Shown here piece by piece: positions 32,118-41,902 of a stretch of 64,000 nt of DNA. Source of the DNA: JBBDWJ01 sp963824095 (GTDB lineage Bacteria; Acidobacteriota; Terriglobia; Bryobacterales; UBA6623). A model generated the notes under the pieces. That model worked only from the letters and a program-made list of their open reading frames with translations. It made no database searches and was not told where the DNA came from. Each line of letters begins with the position of its first letter. Position 1 is the first letter of the stretch. A program made the position numbers and the translations under genes. The stretch is from NCBI GenBank assembly GCA_963824095.1, contig CAWGNS010000008.1:2232001-2296000 (forward strand), written 5' to 3'.

Positions 32118-33059
32118 ATGAGCAAACTCGGAATGGCTCAAGCAGCAAAAGCGCAGGGGCCCCATTCGGTTCTCGACCACATCGGCAACACGCCGCTGAT
32201 CCGGTTGGAGAAACTGTCGACGCGGACCCCCGGCGTCGAAATCTACGCCAAAGCGGAATACTTCAACCCGGGCGGGTCGGTGAAAGACCGCCCAGCGCTG
32301 AACATGATCCGCGACGGCGAGGAAACCGGCAAGCTGACCGCCGACAAAACGATCATTGATGCTACCAGCGGCAACACCGGCATCGCCTACGCGATGATCG
32401 GCGCGGCCAAGGGCTACCGCGTGAAGCTCTACATGCCGGGCAACGCTTCGCACGAGCGCAAACGCATCCTGCAAGCCTACGGCGCGGAGTTGGTGCTCAC
32501 CGACCCGGCGGAAAGCACCGACGGGGCGATCAAGGCCTGCCGGGCCGAATACCTGGCGCACCCAGAGCAGTATTTCTACCCGGACCAGTACAACAACCCG
32601 GCCAACTGGCTGGCGCACTACGAGAACACCGGGCCCGAGATCTTGCGCCAAACCAACCAGCGCATCACCCATTTTGTCGCCGGGCTGGGCACCAGCGGCA
32701 CCTTTACGGGCGTCGGCCGGTTCCTACGGGAGTACTCGAGCGACATCCGGTTGATTTCGATGCAGCCCGCGTCGGGGTTCCACGGGCTGGAGGGTCTCAA
32801 GCACATGCCGACGGCGCTGGTGCCGGGCATCTACGACGATACGCTGGCCGACGAGAACCTCTGGATCGAAACCGAAGACGCCTACACGATGGTGAAACGG
32901 CTGGCGCGCGAGGAGGGACTGCTGGTGGGTCCTTCGTCGGGAGCCAACGTGGCGGCGGCCCTGAAGGTGGCGCAGACGCTCGACGAAGGCGTGGTGGTGA
33001 CGGTCTTCTGCGACGGAGCCGACAAGTACCTCAGCGACAAATTCTGGAACGAAGCATGA
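32118..33059 (+). CDS. cysM: Cysteine synthase, CysM type
   Basis: The 313-residue PLP enzyme forms cysteine by beta-replacement. Landmarks are HIGNTPLIRLEK, NPGGSVKDRPA with the PLP lysine, the substrate loop DATSGNTGIAYAM, GLGTSGTFTGVGRFLRE for phosphate binding, and VGPSSGANVAAAL. The ATG at 32118 follows GAGG by 9 bases; the open frame begins 17 codons earlier without support. The stop overlaps the start of the JAMM peptidase gene (ATGA), and a sulfur-carrier fusion follows. This is the arrangement of the Mycobacterium CysM-CysO-Mec system, where the enzyme uses O-phosphoserine and a protein thiocarboxylate as sulfur donor. That substrate is inference here. Confidence 0.93.
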   Translation: MSKLGMAQAAKAQGPHSVLDHIGNTPLIRLEKLSTRTPGVEIYAKAEYFNPGGSVKDRPALNMIRDGEETGKLTADKTIIDATSGNTGIAYAMIGAAKGYRVKLYMPGNASHERKRILQAYGAELVLTDPAESTDGAIKACRAEYLAHPEQYFYPDQYNNPANWLAHYENTGPEILRQTNQRITHFVAGLGTSGTFTGVGRFLREYSSDIRLISMQPASGFHGLEGLKHMPTALVPGIYDDTLADENLWIETEDAYTMVKRLAREEGLLVGPSSGANVAAALKVAQTLDEGVVVTVFCDGADKYLSDKFWNEA

Positions 33060-33487
33060 TTCGAATCGAGCCAGCCCCTTGGGGGGAGATGGTTTCGCAT
33101 GCCCGCGCGACCTATCCGAACGAGTGTTGCGGGGCGATGCTGGGCACCATCGACGACGGCGCTAAGCTGGTACGAGAGGCCGTTGCGCTCGAGAATGCGC
33201 ACTCGGGCCCGCAGCAGGCGCGTTACGAGCTGCGCCCCGAAGACCTGCTGGCCGCCGAGCGCGCGGCGCGGCAGCGCGGCCTGGAGTTGATCGGCATCTA
33301 CCATTCGCATCCGGACGCGGACGCCTATTTTTCGGAAACGGACCTGAAGAACTCCTGTCCGTGGTATTCGTTCGTGGTGCTGTCGATCAAGAAAGGCGAG
33401 TTCGACCACGCCAACAGTTGGCTGCCCGACGCCGACCAGACACGGGCCGACAAGGAAGAATTGGAACACGGAGAGACCCATGGCTAA
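33056..33487 (+). CDS. JAMM/MPN+ (M67) metallopeptidase, Mec-like
   Basis: The 143-residue zinc protease has the full JAMM motif: Glu in YPNECCGAMLG, and HSHPDADAYFSETD, which fits H-x-H-x7-S-x2-D exactly. In Mycobacterium tuberculosis the homologue Mec releases cysteine from the C-terminus of the sulfur carrier CysO. Its gene is coupled to cysM by a 4-base overlap and to the sulfur-carrier/E1 gene by an 8-base overlap. A second possible task in this organism is to cut the carrier domain free after its Gly-Gly, since the carrier is fused to the activating enzyme. Confidence 0.9.
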   Translation: MIRIEPAPWGEMVSHARATYPNECCGAMLGTIDDGAKLVREAVALENAHSGPQQARYELRPEDLLAAERAARQRGLELIGIYHSHPDADAYFSETDLKNSCPWYSFVVLSIKKGEFDHANSWLPDADQTRADKEELEHGETHG

Positions 33488-34928
33488 GCTGATGATTCCA
33501 ACGCCCCTGCGGCAGTACGCAGGGAAAAAGGACTCGGTCGAAGTGGAAGCTTCGACCGTAGGCGAAGCGTTGACCAAGCTCACCGACGAGCATGGCGATT
33601 TGCGGCGGCACCTGTTCAACGACGAAGGCAAACTGCGTAGTTTCGTCAACGTCTACGTCAACGACGAGGACATCCGCTATCTCGAAAAAGACCAGACGTC
33701 GGTCAAGTCGGGCGATGTGATCAGCATCGTGCCTTCGATCGCCGGGGGCAAGCCGACGATGACCGAGGCGCCGCCGGTCACGCTCTCGAACGACGAAATC
33801 CTGCGCTACAGCCGGCACCTGATCATGCCCGAAGTGGGCATGGAAGGCCAGCTCAAGCTGAAGGCCGCCAAGGTGCTGATGATCGGCACGGGCGGGCTGG
33901 GCGCGCCGCTGGGGCTTTACCTCGCCGCCGCCGGCGTGGGCCGCATCGGCATGGTCGACTTCGACGTGGTGGATTCGACCAACCTGCAGCGCCAGGTGAT
34001 TCACGGCACCAAGGACATCGGCCGCCCCAAGCTCGACTCCGCCGCCGACCGCATGCACGACGTGAATCCTTACGTCGAGATCGAGAAATACGAGACGCGG
34101 CTGAGCAGCGAAAACGCACTCGAGCTTTTCAAGGACTACGACGTCGTCGTCGACGGGACCGACAACTTCCCGACGCGCTACCTGGTGAACGACGCCTGTA
34201 TCCTCACCGGCAAGCCGAACGTCTACGGCTCGATTTTCCGCTTTGAGGGTCAGGCGACCGTGTTCGGCTACGAGAACGGGCCGTGCTATCGCTGCCTCTA
34301 CCCCGAGCCGCCGCCGCCGGGATTGGTGCCGAGCTGCGCCGAAGGCGGAGTGCTGGGCATTCTGCCGGCGGTGGTCGGTTCCATTCAGGCGACCGAGACC
34401 ATTAAACTGATTCTTGGCAAGGGCGAAACCCTGTCGGGGCGTCTGCTGCTCTATGACGCCTTCAACATGAAGTTCCGCGAGTTGAAGCTGCGGAAGAATC
34501 CGGATTGCCCCGTTTGCGGGACGCACCCCACGATTCACGAGCTGATCGACTACGAGCAGTTTTGCGGCATCCCGCAACAGCACCCCGAGCCGGAGACGAA
34601 AAGTATGAGCGAATGGGAAATCGATCCCGTCGGACTGAAGCAAAGACTGGACAACAAGGAAGACGTTTTCATCCTCGATGTGCGTGAGCCGCACGAGTAC
34701 GATATCTGCCGCCTGGAGGGCTCGACGCTGATTCCCTTGGGCGAGCTACCCAAGCGCGTCAACGAGCTCGATTCCGCCGACGACATCGTGGTGCACTGCC
34801 GCTCGGGCGTCCGTAGCGCCAAGGCCGTGAATTTTCTGCGTCAGGCAGGCTTCCAGAAAGTGAAGAATCTCACGGGCGGCATCCTGGCCTGGAGCGATCA
34901 GGTCGACCCCAGCGTCCCCAAGTACTGA
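33480..34928 (+). CDS. Sulfur carrier (CysO/MoaD-like)-E1 (MoeB/ThiF-like)-rhodanese fusion
   Basis: The 482-residue protein has three domains. Residues 1-90 are a ubiquitin-fold sulfur carrier ending in SIAGG with Gly89-Gly90. Residues about 95-365 are an E1-type adenylyltransferase: GTGGLGAPLGLYLAAAGVGR as nucleotide site, zinc pairs CYRC and CPVC, and a candidate catalytic Cys in PSCAEGGVLG. Residues about 375-480 are a rhodanese with active loop HCRSGVRSAKA. Normally the carrier is separate and its C-terminal Gly is adenylated and thiocarboxylated. Here the diglycine is followed directly by Lys-Pro-Thr, so release by proteolysis, most likely by the adjacent JAMM enzyme, would be needed. 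The rhodanese would bring sulfur. Confidence 0.9.
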   Translation: MAKLMIPTPLRQYAGKKDSVEVEASTVGEALTKLTDEHGDLRRHLFNDEGKLRSFVNVYVNDEDIRYLEKDQTSVKSGDVISIVPSIAGGKPTMTEAPPVTLSNDEILRYSRHLIMPEVGMEGQLKLKAAKVLMIGTGGLGAPLGLYLAAAGVGRIGMVDFDVVDSTNLQRQVIHGTKDIGRPKLDSAADRMHDVNPYVEIEKYETRLSSENALELFKDYDVVVDGTDNFPTRYLVNDACILTGKPNVYGSIFRFEGQATVFGYENGPCYRCLYPEPPPPGLVPSCAEGGVLGILPAVVGSIQATETIKLILGKGETLSGRLLLYDAFNMKFRELKLRKNPDCPVCGTHPTIHELIDYEQFCGIPQQHPEPETKSMSEWEIDPVGLKQRLDNKEDVFILDVREPHEYDICRLEGSTLIPLGELPKRVNELDSADDIVVHCRSGVRSAKAVNFLRQAGFQKVKNLTGGILAWSDQVDPSVPKY

Positions 34929-35051
34929 TTCCGCCGGTTGGAGCGCAACCGGCCGCCGGTTCACCTCGCTGCGTTGTCCTTTCGCCGCTCCGCCTTTTGC
35001 CGCGGGGCGGCGAGGACAGCCGGCGCCGTCTGTCGCGCCGTCTTCAAATCA

Positions 35052-35117
35052 TTCAAAATCATTCATGTTTTGAAAATTTGCTCCAAGTTGACAGGCTGAA
35101 AACCCGCCCGTTAAGCT
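35052..35117 (+). promoter_or_regulatory. groESL promoter region with upstream inverted repeat
   Basis: TTCAAAA (35052-35058) and TTTTGAA (35068-35074) form a 7-9-7 inverted repeat just upstream of TTGACA (35088-35093), which is followed after 18 bases by TAAGCT (35112-35117). No CIRCE sequence is present, although the 9-base spacing is the same. A second TTGACA at 35123-35128 has no good -10 partner. Confidence 0.5.
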
Positions 35118-35230
35118 CATACTTGACAGAGCACGCGTAAGATTCTTCTCGCGCACCCCTCATCTCAGTTTCTTGATCCCTCTCGGATCTGGTTTCAAGA
35201 GTAAGTCATAAGCACGGAGGTACCTAGAAA

Positions 35231-35554
35231 GTGAAACTGCGACCCTTGCACGACCGGCTCCTGGTAGAGCGCGTCGAGGAAGCCGAAACCGTCAAAGGCG
35301 GCATCATCATCCCGGACTCGGCCAAGGAAAAGCCGCAGGAAGGCACCGTGGTGGCGGTCGGAAACGGCAAACGCAATGAAAAGGGCGAGATCGTCCCGCT
35401 GGACGTGAAGGCGGGCGACCGCATTCTGTTCGGCAAGTACAGCGGCAACGAAGTCAACGTGGATGATCGGGAGTACCTCATCCTGCGTGAGGACGAAGTT
35501 CTCGCCGTGCTCGACGCCGGCAACGCGAAATCGACAAAAGGGAAGGCCGCCTAA
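35231..35554 (+). CDS. groES: Co-chaperonin GroES
   Basis: The 107-residue protein caps the GroEL ring. It starts at a GTG, with CACGGAGGTA about 8 bases before. It shows LRPLHDRLLVERVEE, the mobile loop ETVKGGIIIPDSAKEKPQEG and the roof/base strands to EDEVLAVLD. It is about ten residues longer than usual, with a C-terminal Lys/Ala-rich tail (AGNAKSTKGKAA). It is followed 36 bases later by groEL, the classic operon. The roughly 107-base leader contains a small hairpin (GATCC/GGATC near 35175-35189). Confidence 0.97.
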   Translation: MKLRPLHDRLLVERVEEAETVKGGIIIPDSAKEKPQEGTVVAVGNGKRNEKGEIVPLDVKAGDRILFGKYSGNEVNVDDREYLILREDEVLAVLDAGNAKSTKGKAA

Positions 35555-35590
35555 GCAACCGAGGCGCGCAGCAAAAAGGAGAGACAGTCA

Positions 35591-37213
<1,623 letters not shown>

Positions 37214-37241
37214 AAGTTCACCGATTGTTCCAAGCAAGAAG

Positions 37242-37279
37242 CCGGTCTCGCTTTCGGGCGGGACCGGTTTTTCTTTTTT
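37242..37279 (+). terminator. Rho-independent terminator of groESL
   Basis: CCGGTCTCGC (37242-37251) pairs with GCGGGACCGG (37258-37267, one G-T pair) around a short loop, followed by TTTTTCTTTTTT. It is 30 bases after the groEL stop. Confidence 0.92.
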
Positions 37280-37294
37280 GGGGCGCGAGCCGCT

Positions 37295-37394
37295 ACTCAG
37301 AGCCGCAGGCGTCAGCCTGCGCTGAGTAGTCAGGGAGAAGGCGGACTTCCGATATCCCGCCGCGCAGCGCGGGCTGACGCCCGCGGCTCTGAGT
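37295..37394. repeat. Paired inverted-repeat element, copy 2
   Basis: Thirty-base arms at 37295-37324 (beginning ACTCAGAGCCGCAGGCGTCA) and 37365-37394 are inverted copies with two mismatches, separated by 40 bases. Each arm is itself partly palindromic (GCAGGC-GTCA-GCCTGC). It lies between the convergent groEL and unknown gene and is related to 30592-30737 and 60467-60707. Confidence 0.75.
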
Positions 37395-37418
37395 GGCCGG
37401 CCGGCGAGATCGGCGGCT

Positions 37419-38051
37419 CTAGACCTGCTTGATTTCCGTCCCCATCACCAGGAAGTGAAACCGCTCCGGCGGCAGCGAGACGGCTTCCTTGCCCGAGGCG
37501 TTGGCCCAGGTGACGTAGGCATTGGCGGCAACCGAGGAGTTGAGGAAGAACAGGAACTGGTCGGAAAAGAAGTCGATCGGCGGCGGTTGCCGGAACGTGA
37601 GGCGGTGGCCGACGGCCCGCTCCAGACTGACCGGCTCGGAGGGCACCCGCTTATCGGAGAGCAGGGTCACGAAGCTGGAGCGCCCGGCGTGGGGCCAGAC
37701 GTCTGGTTTCAACAGGATGCGCAGGTTTGGCTTCTGCTCAAAGGTGATCTCGCACTGCCGGATCCACTCCAGGATCGACTCGCCCCAGCACCAGTGGTTC
37801 AGGAAGGCTACGTACTGCTCGGCGAGATTCAAGGCCAAGCCGGTTTTGCGTTGGGCGAACGAGCCTTCGGGCTCCCAGCGATCGTCGACCGAGTCGGCGA
37901 TCAGATCGTCGGCCTCGACCATCCCCTCGGCGCGGTTGAGCACTTCCTCGGCGGCCGAGCGCCGGCCGCACGCCTTGAGCAGCAGCGGGGGCAGTTCGTG
38001 GACGGCATCCCCCGCGATCTCAACGTATTTGCGATTCCCGATGATCTCCAT
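37419..38051 (-). CDS. Hypothetical protein
   Basis: The 210-residue soluble protein is unrecognised. It starts MEIIGNRKYVEIAGDAVHEL and has no signal peptide or membrane segment. Trp-rich parts (FLNHWCWGESILEWIRQC) and a basic/aromatic C-terminal half (FFSDQFLFFLNSSVAANAYV) suggest a folded globular domain. The ATG is the only reasonable start. It stands alone on the minus strand. Codon use and GC content look like those of its neighbours. Real gene status is likely from its length, composition and the lack of a better frame. Confidence 0.6.
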   Translation of the reverse strand: MEIIGNRKYVEIAGDAVHELPPLLLKACGRRSAAEEVLNRAEGMVEADDLIADSVDDRWEPEGSFAQRKTGLALNLAEQYVAFLNHWCWGESILEWIRQCEITFEQKPNLRILLKPDVWPHAGRSSFVTLLSDKRVPSEPVSLERAVGHRLTFRQPPPIDFFSDQFLFFLNSSVAANAYVTWANASGKEAVSLPPERFHFLVMGTEIKQV

Positions 38052-38342
38052 TCCCAGCTCCGAAGCCTATCGGTTCCGAACCACTATATACGACGGGCAA
38101 AGCGCGGCTCGACGTTACAAACACGGGACAAACGGGGGCCGGTGCAAGCATAATACGGCAATCGTAAGCCCCCTGACAATACGGCGAATCTCCGGCCTTC
38201 CGCCGTACCGCAAGAACCGTCTGTAAAGAACCGGTTTACATAGACTTATCGTCCAATTTGGGGGTTCCCGAGCACTCGGGTGGCGTTCGCCCGGCGGTCG
38301 GGGCATCGCCCGGAGGCCGGGTGCGGCCGGCAGCGTGCGCTA

Positions 38343-39515
38343 TTAGAACAGGCGCTCGGCAAAGGCAAAGATTGCCGGTATGCCGTAGAACAGGATGAGC
38401 ACGTAGAGCAAGGCCCACTGCCGCGAGTTGACGGCGATATCGGCCAGGCCCTGGGCCAGGCGTAGGGGGATGGCCCGAATGGCGCGCAATGGATAGATCA
38501 TCACGGTACCGGTGAGATTGAACAGCAGGTGCACCAGGGCGATCGTCACGCCGGCCTGCGCGTTGACACCTGAGACAGCCATCGAAGCCATCAGGGCCGT
38601 CACGGTGGTGCCAATGTTGGCCCCCAGGGTGATCGGAAACGCCTGCCCCAGGGTGATCAAGCCGGCTCCGGCCAGCGGCACCAGCAACGAAGTCGTGATC
38701 GAGCTCGACTGCACCATCCCCGTGACAACGATACCCATCAGAATCGACAGCACCCCACTGCGGTTGAGAAAGCGGTTCAGGAACGCCTCGATGCGCGTCT
38801 CCATCGCTGTCCGCATGGTCCTCACCAACAGAAACAGCGCCCCAAAGATGCAAACGCCGCTGACGCAGATCAGGAAGATTCCCTGCGACTGAGGCGAGGT
38901 GAAGACGCCGCGGCTGAGCGACTCGATGGGCCGCAGCCCGAGCTTGAGCAGGTGGTCGACCGGGCTCTCATAGCGCATGCCGCTGAGGTTGCCGAACCAC
39001 GAACTCAGCCACCCCGCCGTCCTGCGGAGATAGCCCGTAAACAGCTCGAGGGGCAACAGGACGGCGACCGTGAGGAAATTGAAAAAGTCGTGACAGGTCG
39101 CCACGGCGAAGGCCCGCCGAAACTCGTCCTTACGGCCCAGATGCCCCAACGAAACGATGGTATTGGTGACCGTGGTGCCGATGTTGGTGCCCATGATCAT
39201 CGGTACCGCGTTGGCCACCGGCAGGGGGTTTTGGGGGGCGGCGACGAGCCCGACGATCATCGACGTGGAGACCGAGGAACTCTGGATGATGGTCGTGCTG
39301 AGAATGCCGATCATCAACCCGACGAAGGGGTTTTCGGTGGCCGAAAAAAAGGCTTCCAGCAGATTGTGGCCGAGCAGCTTGAAACCGCCGCCGAGGCCCT
39401 TGACCCCCATCAGGAAAACAAACAGCAGAAACAGGATGGTTCCGACATTGCGGAGCACATGCAGGGCGTGGTTCGGCGGCACCTGCGCCGCTCCGGCAGC
39501 ATCACGCCTGGTCAA
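38343..39515 (-). CDS. Na/Pi cotransporter family protein
   Basis: The 390-residue membrane protein has about nine helices and belongs to the Na+/phosphate symporter (NptA/PhoU-less) family. Two inverted repeats each hold the QSSS motif (STTIIQSSSVSTSMIVG and VVTGMVQSSSITTSLLVP), each followed by GTNIGTTVT or GANIGTTVT. It imports phosphate with sodium. A PhoU-like tail, common in this family, is absent, so it is the short form. Downstream, in the gap 38052-38342, TGTAAA and TTTACA (38222-38240) form a small inverted repeat with seven bases between. Confidence 0.92.
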   Translation of the reverse strand: MTRRDAAGAAQVPPNHALHVLRNVGTILFLLFVFLMGVKGLGGGFKLLGHNLLEAFFSATENPFVGLMIGILSTTIIQSSSVSTSMIVGLVAAPQNPLPVANAVPMIMGTNIGTTVTNTIVSLGHLGRKDEFRRAFAVATCHDFFNFLTVAVLLPLELFTGYLRRTAGWLSSWFGNLSGMRYESPVDHLLKLGLRPIESLSRGVFTSPQSQGIFLICVSGVCIFGALFLLVRTMRTAMETRIEAFLNRFLNRSGVLSILMGIVVTGMVQSSSITTSLLVPLAGAGLITLGQAFPITLGANIGTTVTALMASMAVSGVNAQAGVTIALVHLLFNLTGTVMIYPLRAIRAIPLRLAQGLADIAVNSRQWALLYVLILFYGIPAIFAFAERLF

Positions 39516-39548
39516 CGCCGCAACCTTTGCATGGAAAATCCGCGGAGC

Positions 39549-40352
39549 CTAAATCGTTTCTTCAACGAGGATCGGCAGGGGGTTGTCGTTCGGCTCGGGA
39601 ACCGCGGCGTCCTCGTCACCGAGATCGAGAAAACGGCGGTCCAGAAGCCGGGAAGCATCGATGTTACCCATGGCGGTCAGCACGTTTTCGAGCACGTGCG
39701 GGTTTTCCGCCTGCGCTTCGCGAAGGAATTCGCGCAGGTTGCGGCGCACCGTCCCGGTGCGGTGCGAGCAGACGCAGGGCGTGATCGGCATGCCTTGTTG
39801 CTCGGTGTAGGCCTGGGTGACCTCTTCGGAGACGTAGACCAGCGGACGGATCAGCCGGAAGTCTCGCGACCGCGACCAGGTGATGGCGGGCAGGGCGCTC
39901 AACCGGCCTGTATACAACGTGTTGCGCAGCAGGGCCTCGCAGAAGTCGTCGGCGGTGTGGCCCAGGGCGACCACGTTGGCGCCCAGCGACGAGGCGATCT
40001 CGTAGACCGCCCGGCGGCGGTAGCGGCTGCACATATCGCAGCCGTGGCCGGGCTGTTCTTCGAGCAACTCGAAGGACGGCTCGTCGCGGTAGTAGGTCCA
40101 GGGAATGTCGCGCCCTTGGAGGTATTCGGCCAGCGGCTCGATGGGCCGCAAAAACTTGCCCTGCTCGACCGTAAAGGCATGCAGAGTGAACTTGACCGGC
40201 GAGCGTTTCTGAAGCAGCAGCAGGGCGTCCAGCAGGGTCAGGGAGTCCTTGCCGCCCGAAACGCCGACGGCGATACGGTCCCCGGGCCGGATCATCTTGT
40301 ATTCGGCGATGGCCCGGCCGACTCGCCGCAGCAATGTCTTTTCGAGGCTCAT
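39549..40352 (-). CDS. ttcA: tRNA 2-thiocytidine biosynthesis protein TtcA-like (ATP-binding)
   Basis: The 267-residue protein belongs to the PP-loop ATPases that thiolate tRNA, with the P-loop SGGKDSLTLLDALL and the cysteine pair CDMCSRYRRRAVYE that binds an iron-sulfur cluster. GHTADDFCEALLRN is the second family motif. A third Cys is in TPCVCSHRTGTVRRNLREFL. TtcA converts C32 to 2-thiocytidine in some tRNAs; a TtuA-like role cannot be excluded. The start at 40352 gives a normal length; the longer open frame adds 12 codons. A perfect TATAAT lies about 70 bases upstream. Confidence 0.85.
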   Translation of the reverse strand: MSLEKTLLRRVGRAIAEYKMIRPGDRIAVGVSGGKDSLTLLDALLLLQKRSPVKFTLHAFTVEQGKFLRPIEPLAEYLQGRDIPWTYYRDEPSFELLEEQPGHGCDMCSRYRRRAVYEIASSLGANVVALGHTADDFCEALLRNTLYTGRLSALPAITWSRSRDFRLIRPLVYVSEEVTQAYTEQQGMPITPCVCSHRTGTVRRNLREFLREAQAENPHVLENVLTAMGNIDASRLLDRRFLDLGDEDAAVPEPNDNPLPILVEETI

Positions 40353-40422
40353 GGGGAAAGGCAGAGGCCACGGCCGCGCGTCCCGCACCCAACAGGCGCC
40401 ACGCAGCGTACTCCGCGGACTT

Positions 40423-40428
40423 ATTATA
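40423..40428 (-). promoter_or_regulatory. Candidate -10 box for ttcA
   Basis: TATAAT on the minus strand (40428-40423), about 70 bases before the ttcA start. No good -35 box is found at the right distance, so this is tentative. Confidence 0.4.
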
Positions 40429-40639
40429 GCCTTGCCATCCGGCCCGGACGGCTCCGCTGCGATTGGGGCGGAGTGGGTTAAAGTCCTCCCATTGAATCAG
40501 AGTCCGGCTACAAGACGGTTACCGCGCGGGTGGGGGATTGCTGTTGCGTCTGCCCTGTATGAGGACCCGACCGACAGACAGCCGCGGGTCTGGAAAAACG
40601 CCCGCCTTGCGGCCCGGGGGACGAGGTACTCGAGGCGGG

Positions 40640-40648
40640 TGATACAAT
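40640..40648 (+). promoter_or_regulatory. Extended -10 promoter for the Gfo/Idh oxidoreductase gene
   Basis: TG-A-TACAAT (40640-40648) is an extended -10 element about 48 bases before the ATG. No clear -35 box is present. Together with the TATAAT at 40423 on the other strand it accounts for the 343-base divergent gap between ttcA and this gene. Confidence 0.45.
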
Positions 40649-40695
40649 TCCCTCACTCCGCTCGAAATCTCATGGTTTTTCCGAAAGGAGCCGAC

Positions 40696-41868
40696 ATGAA
40701 CCGACGGATTTTCCTGCTGGCCGGCACCGGCGCCGCTCTGGCGCAATCTCCATCGAAGCGGCTCGTGCTGGGGCTTATCGGCAGCGGCGGGCGCGGCCGC
40801 GCCATCATGGGGTTTCATCGCCAGGACCCCGAGGTCACCGTCGGCGCGGTGTGCGACGTCTACGAACCGAACCTGGAACGCGGCCTTTCGGAGGCCGGCG
40901 GCGGCGCCAAAGCCTACCGCAACTACAAAGAGCTGCTGGCCGACCCCGGCATCGATATCGTCGTGATCGCCTCGCCCGAGCATTGGCACCATCGCATGTT
41001 GCTCGATGCGTTGGCGGCGGGTAAGGACATCTACATCGAAAAGCCGCTCTGCCACACCTGGCAGCAAGGCGTGGAACTGGTGCGGGCCGTGCGCCAATCG
41101 AAAAACATCGTGCAGGTCGGCATGCAGCGGCGCAGCTACCAGCTCTACCAGCAGGCGCGCGATCTGCGCCGCGCAGGCAAGCTCGGCACGGTTCGCATGG
41201 TGCGCACCTATTGGCTCAACAATGGCCTGGCGCCGTCGTCGCGGACCTTCCAAGGCCCCGTCGATTGGCAGCAATGGCTAGGGCCGGCGCCGGCGGTGCC
41301 CCAAGACCCGCTGCGCTTCTTCAACTGGCGCGACTTTTCGGACTACTCGGGCGGCATCGTGATGGATCAAGGCGCGCACATCTACGACGCGATTCACATG
41401 ATCATGGACGCCGGCTATCCCTCGGCGGTGACCGCCGCCGCCGGCAAGCCGCACAAGCCGGGCGTCGACCTGCCCGAGTCGTGGGTGGTGACCGCCGAAT
41501 ATCCCGAGGATTTCGTGGCCGTGTTCACTATCAACTATGCGGCGATGAAATACCCCCAGGCGGTCGACCAGCTCAACGCCTACGATGGAGACGAAGCCCG
41601 CATGGACCTGGGGCGCGAGGTACTGCGCGTGTTTCCCGCCAGCGACCCGGCCACGGCCGTCGTCGACCAGGAGCAACCCGGAGGGTTCGGCCAGGCGACC
41701 ATCGATCACGTCAAGAATTTCCTGCACTGCGTACGGACGCGCGAGACCCCGCTGGCGCCGGTCGAAACCGGCTTTCAGTCGGCGCTGGTGCTCCACATGG
41801 CCAATTTGTCTTTGAAGCAGGGCCGCAAGGCGCGCTGGAACCGCGAGGCGATGCGGGTGGAGATGTAG
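40696..41868 (+). CDS. Gfo/Idh/MocA-family oxidoreductase
   Basis: The 390-residue NAD(P)-dependent enzyme has a short N-terminal signal-like stretch (NRRIFLLAGTGAALAQSP), perhaps of the twin-arginine type. The Rossmann fold follows: VLGLIGSGGRGRAIMGFHR, VVIASPEHWHHRMLLDALAA, and the catalytic-region EKPLCHTW with the conserved Lys-Pro. A second motif is GGIVMDQGAHIYDAIHMIMD. AAAGGAG lies 5 bases before the ATG at 40696. The longer open frame from 40249 is not supported. Secreted members of this family are common in Acidobacteria and Planctomycetes; the sugar substrate is unknown. Confidence 0.9.
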   Translation: MNRRIFLLAGTGAALAQSPSKRLVLGLIGSGGRGRAIMGFHRQDPEVTVGAVCDVYEPNLERGLSEAGGGAKAYRNYKELLADPGIDIVVIASPEHWHHRMLLDALAAGKDIYIEKPLCHTWQQGVELVRAVRQSKNIVQVGMQRRSYQLYQQARDLRRAGKLGTVRMVRTYWLNNGLAPSSRTFQGPVDWQQWLGPAPAVPQDPLRFFNWRDFSDYSGGIVMDQGAHIYDAIHMIMDAGYPSAVTAAAGKPHKPGVDLPESWVVTAEYPEDFVAVFTINYAAMKYPQAVDQLNAYDGDEARMDLGREVLRVFPASDPATAVVDQEQPGGFGQATIDHVKNFLHCVRTRETPLAPVETGFQSALVLHMANLSLKQGRKARWNREAMRVEM

Positions 41869-41902
41869 CGCCGATCGGCGGGATGCGCGGGACGGGATTC
41901 GC

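Noticed and set aside
31613..32125. Minus-strand 170-codon open frame in the mscS-cysM gap
   Set aside because: Covers the cysM promoter, has no ribosome-binding site or protein-like pattern.
35040..35230. CIRCE/HrcA site before groESL
   Set aside because: The repeat present is TTCAAAA/TTTTGAA; the conserved CIRCE bases are absent.
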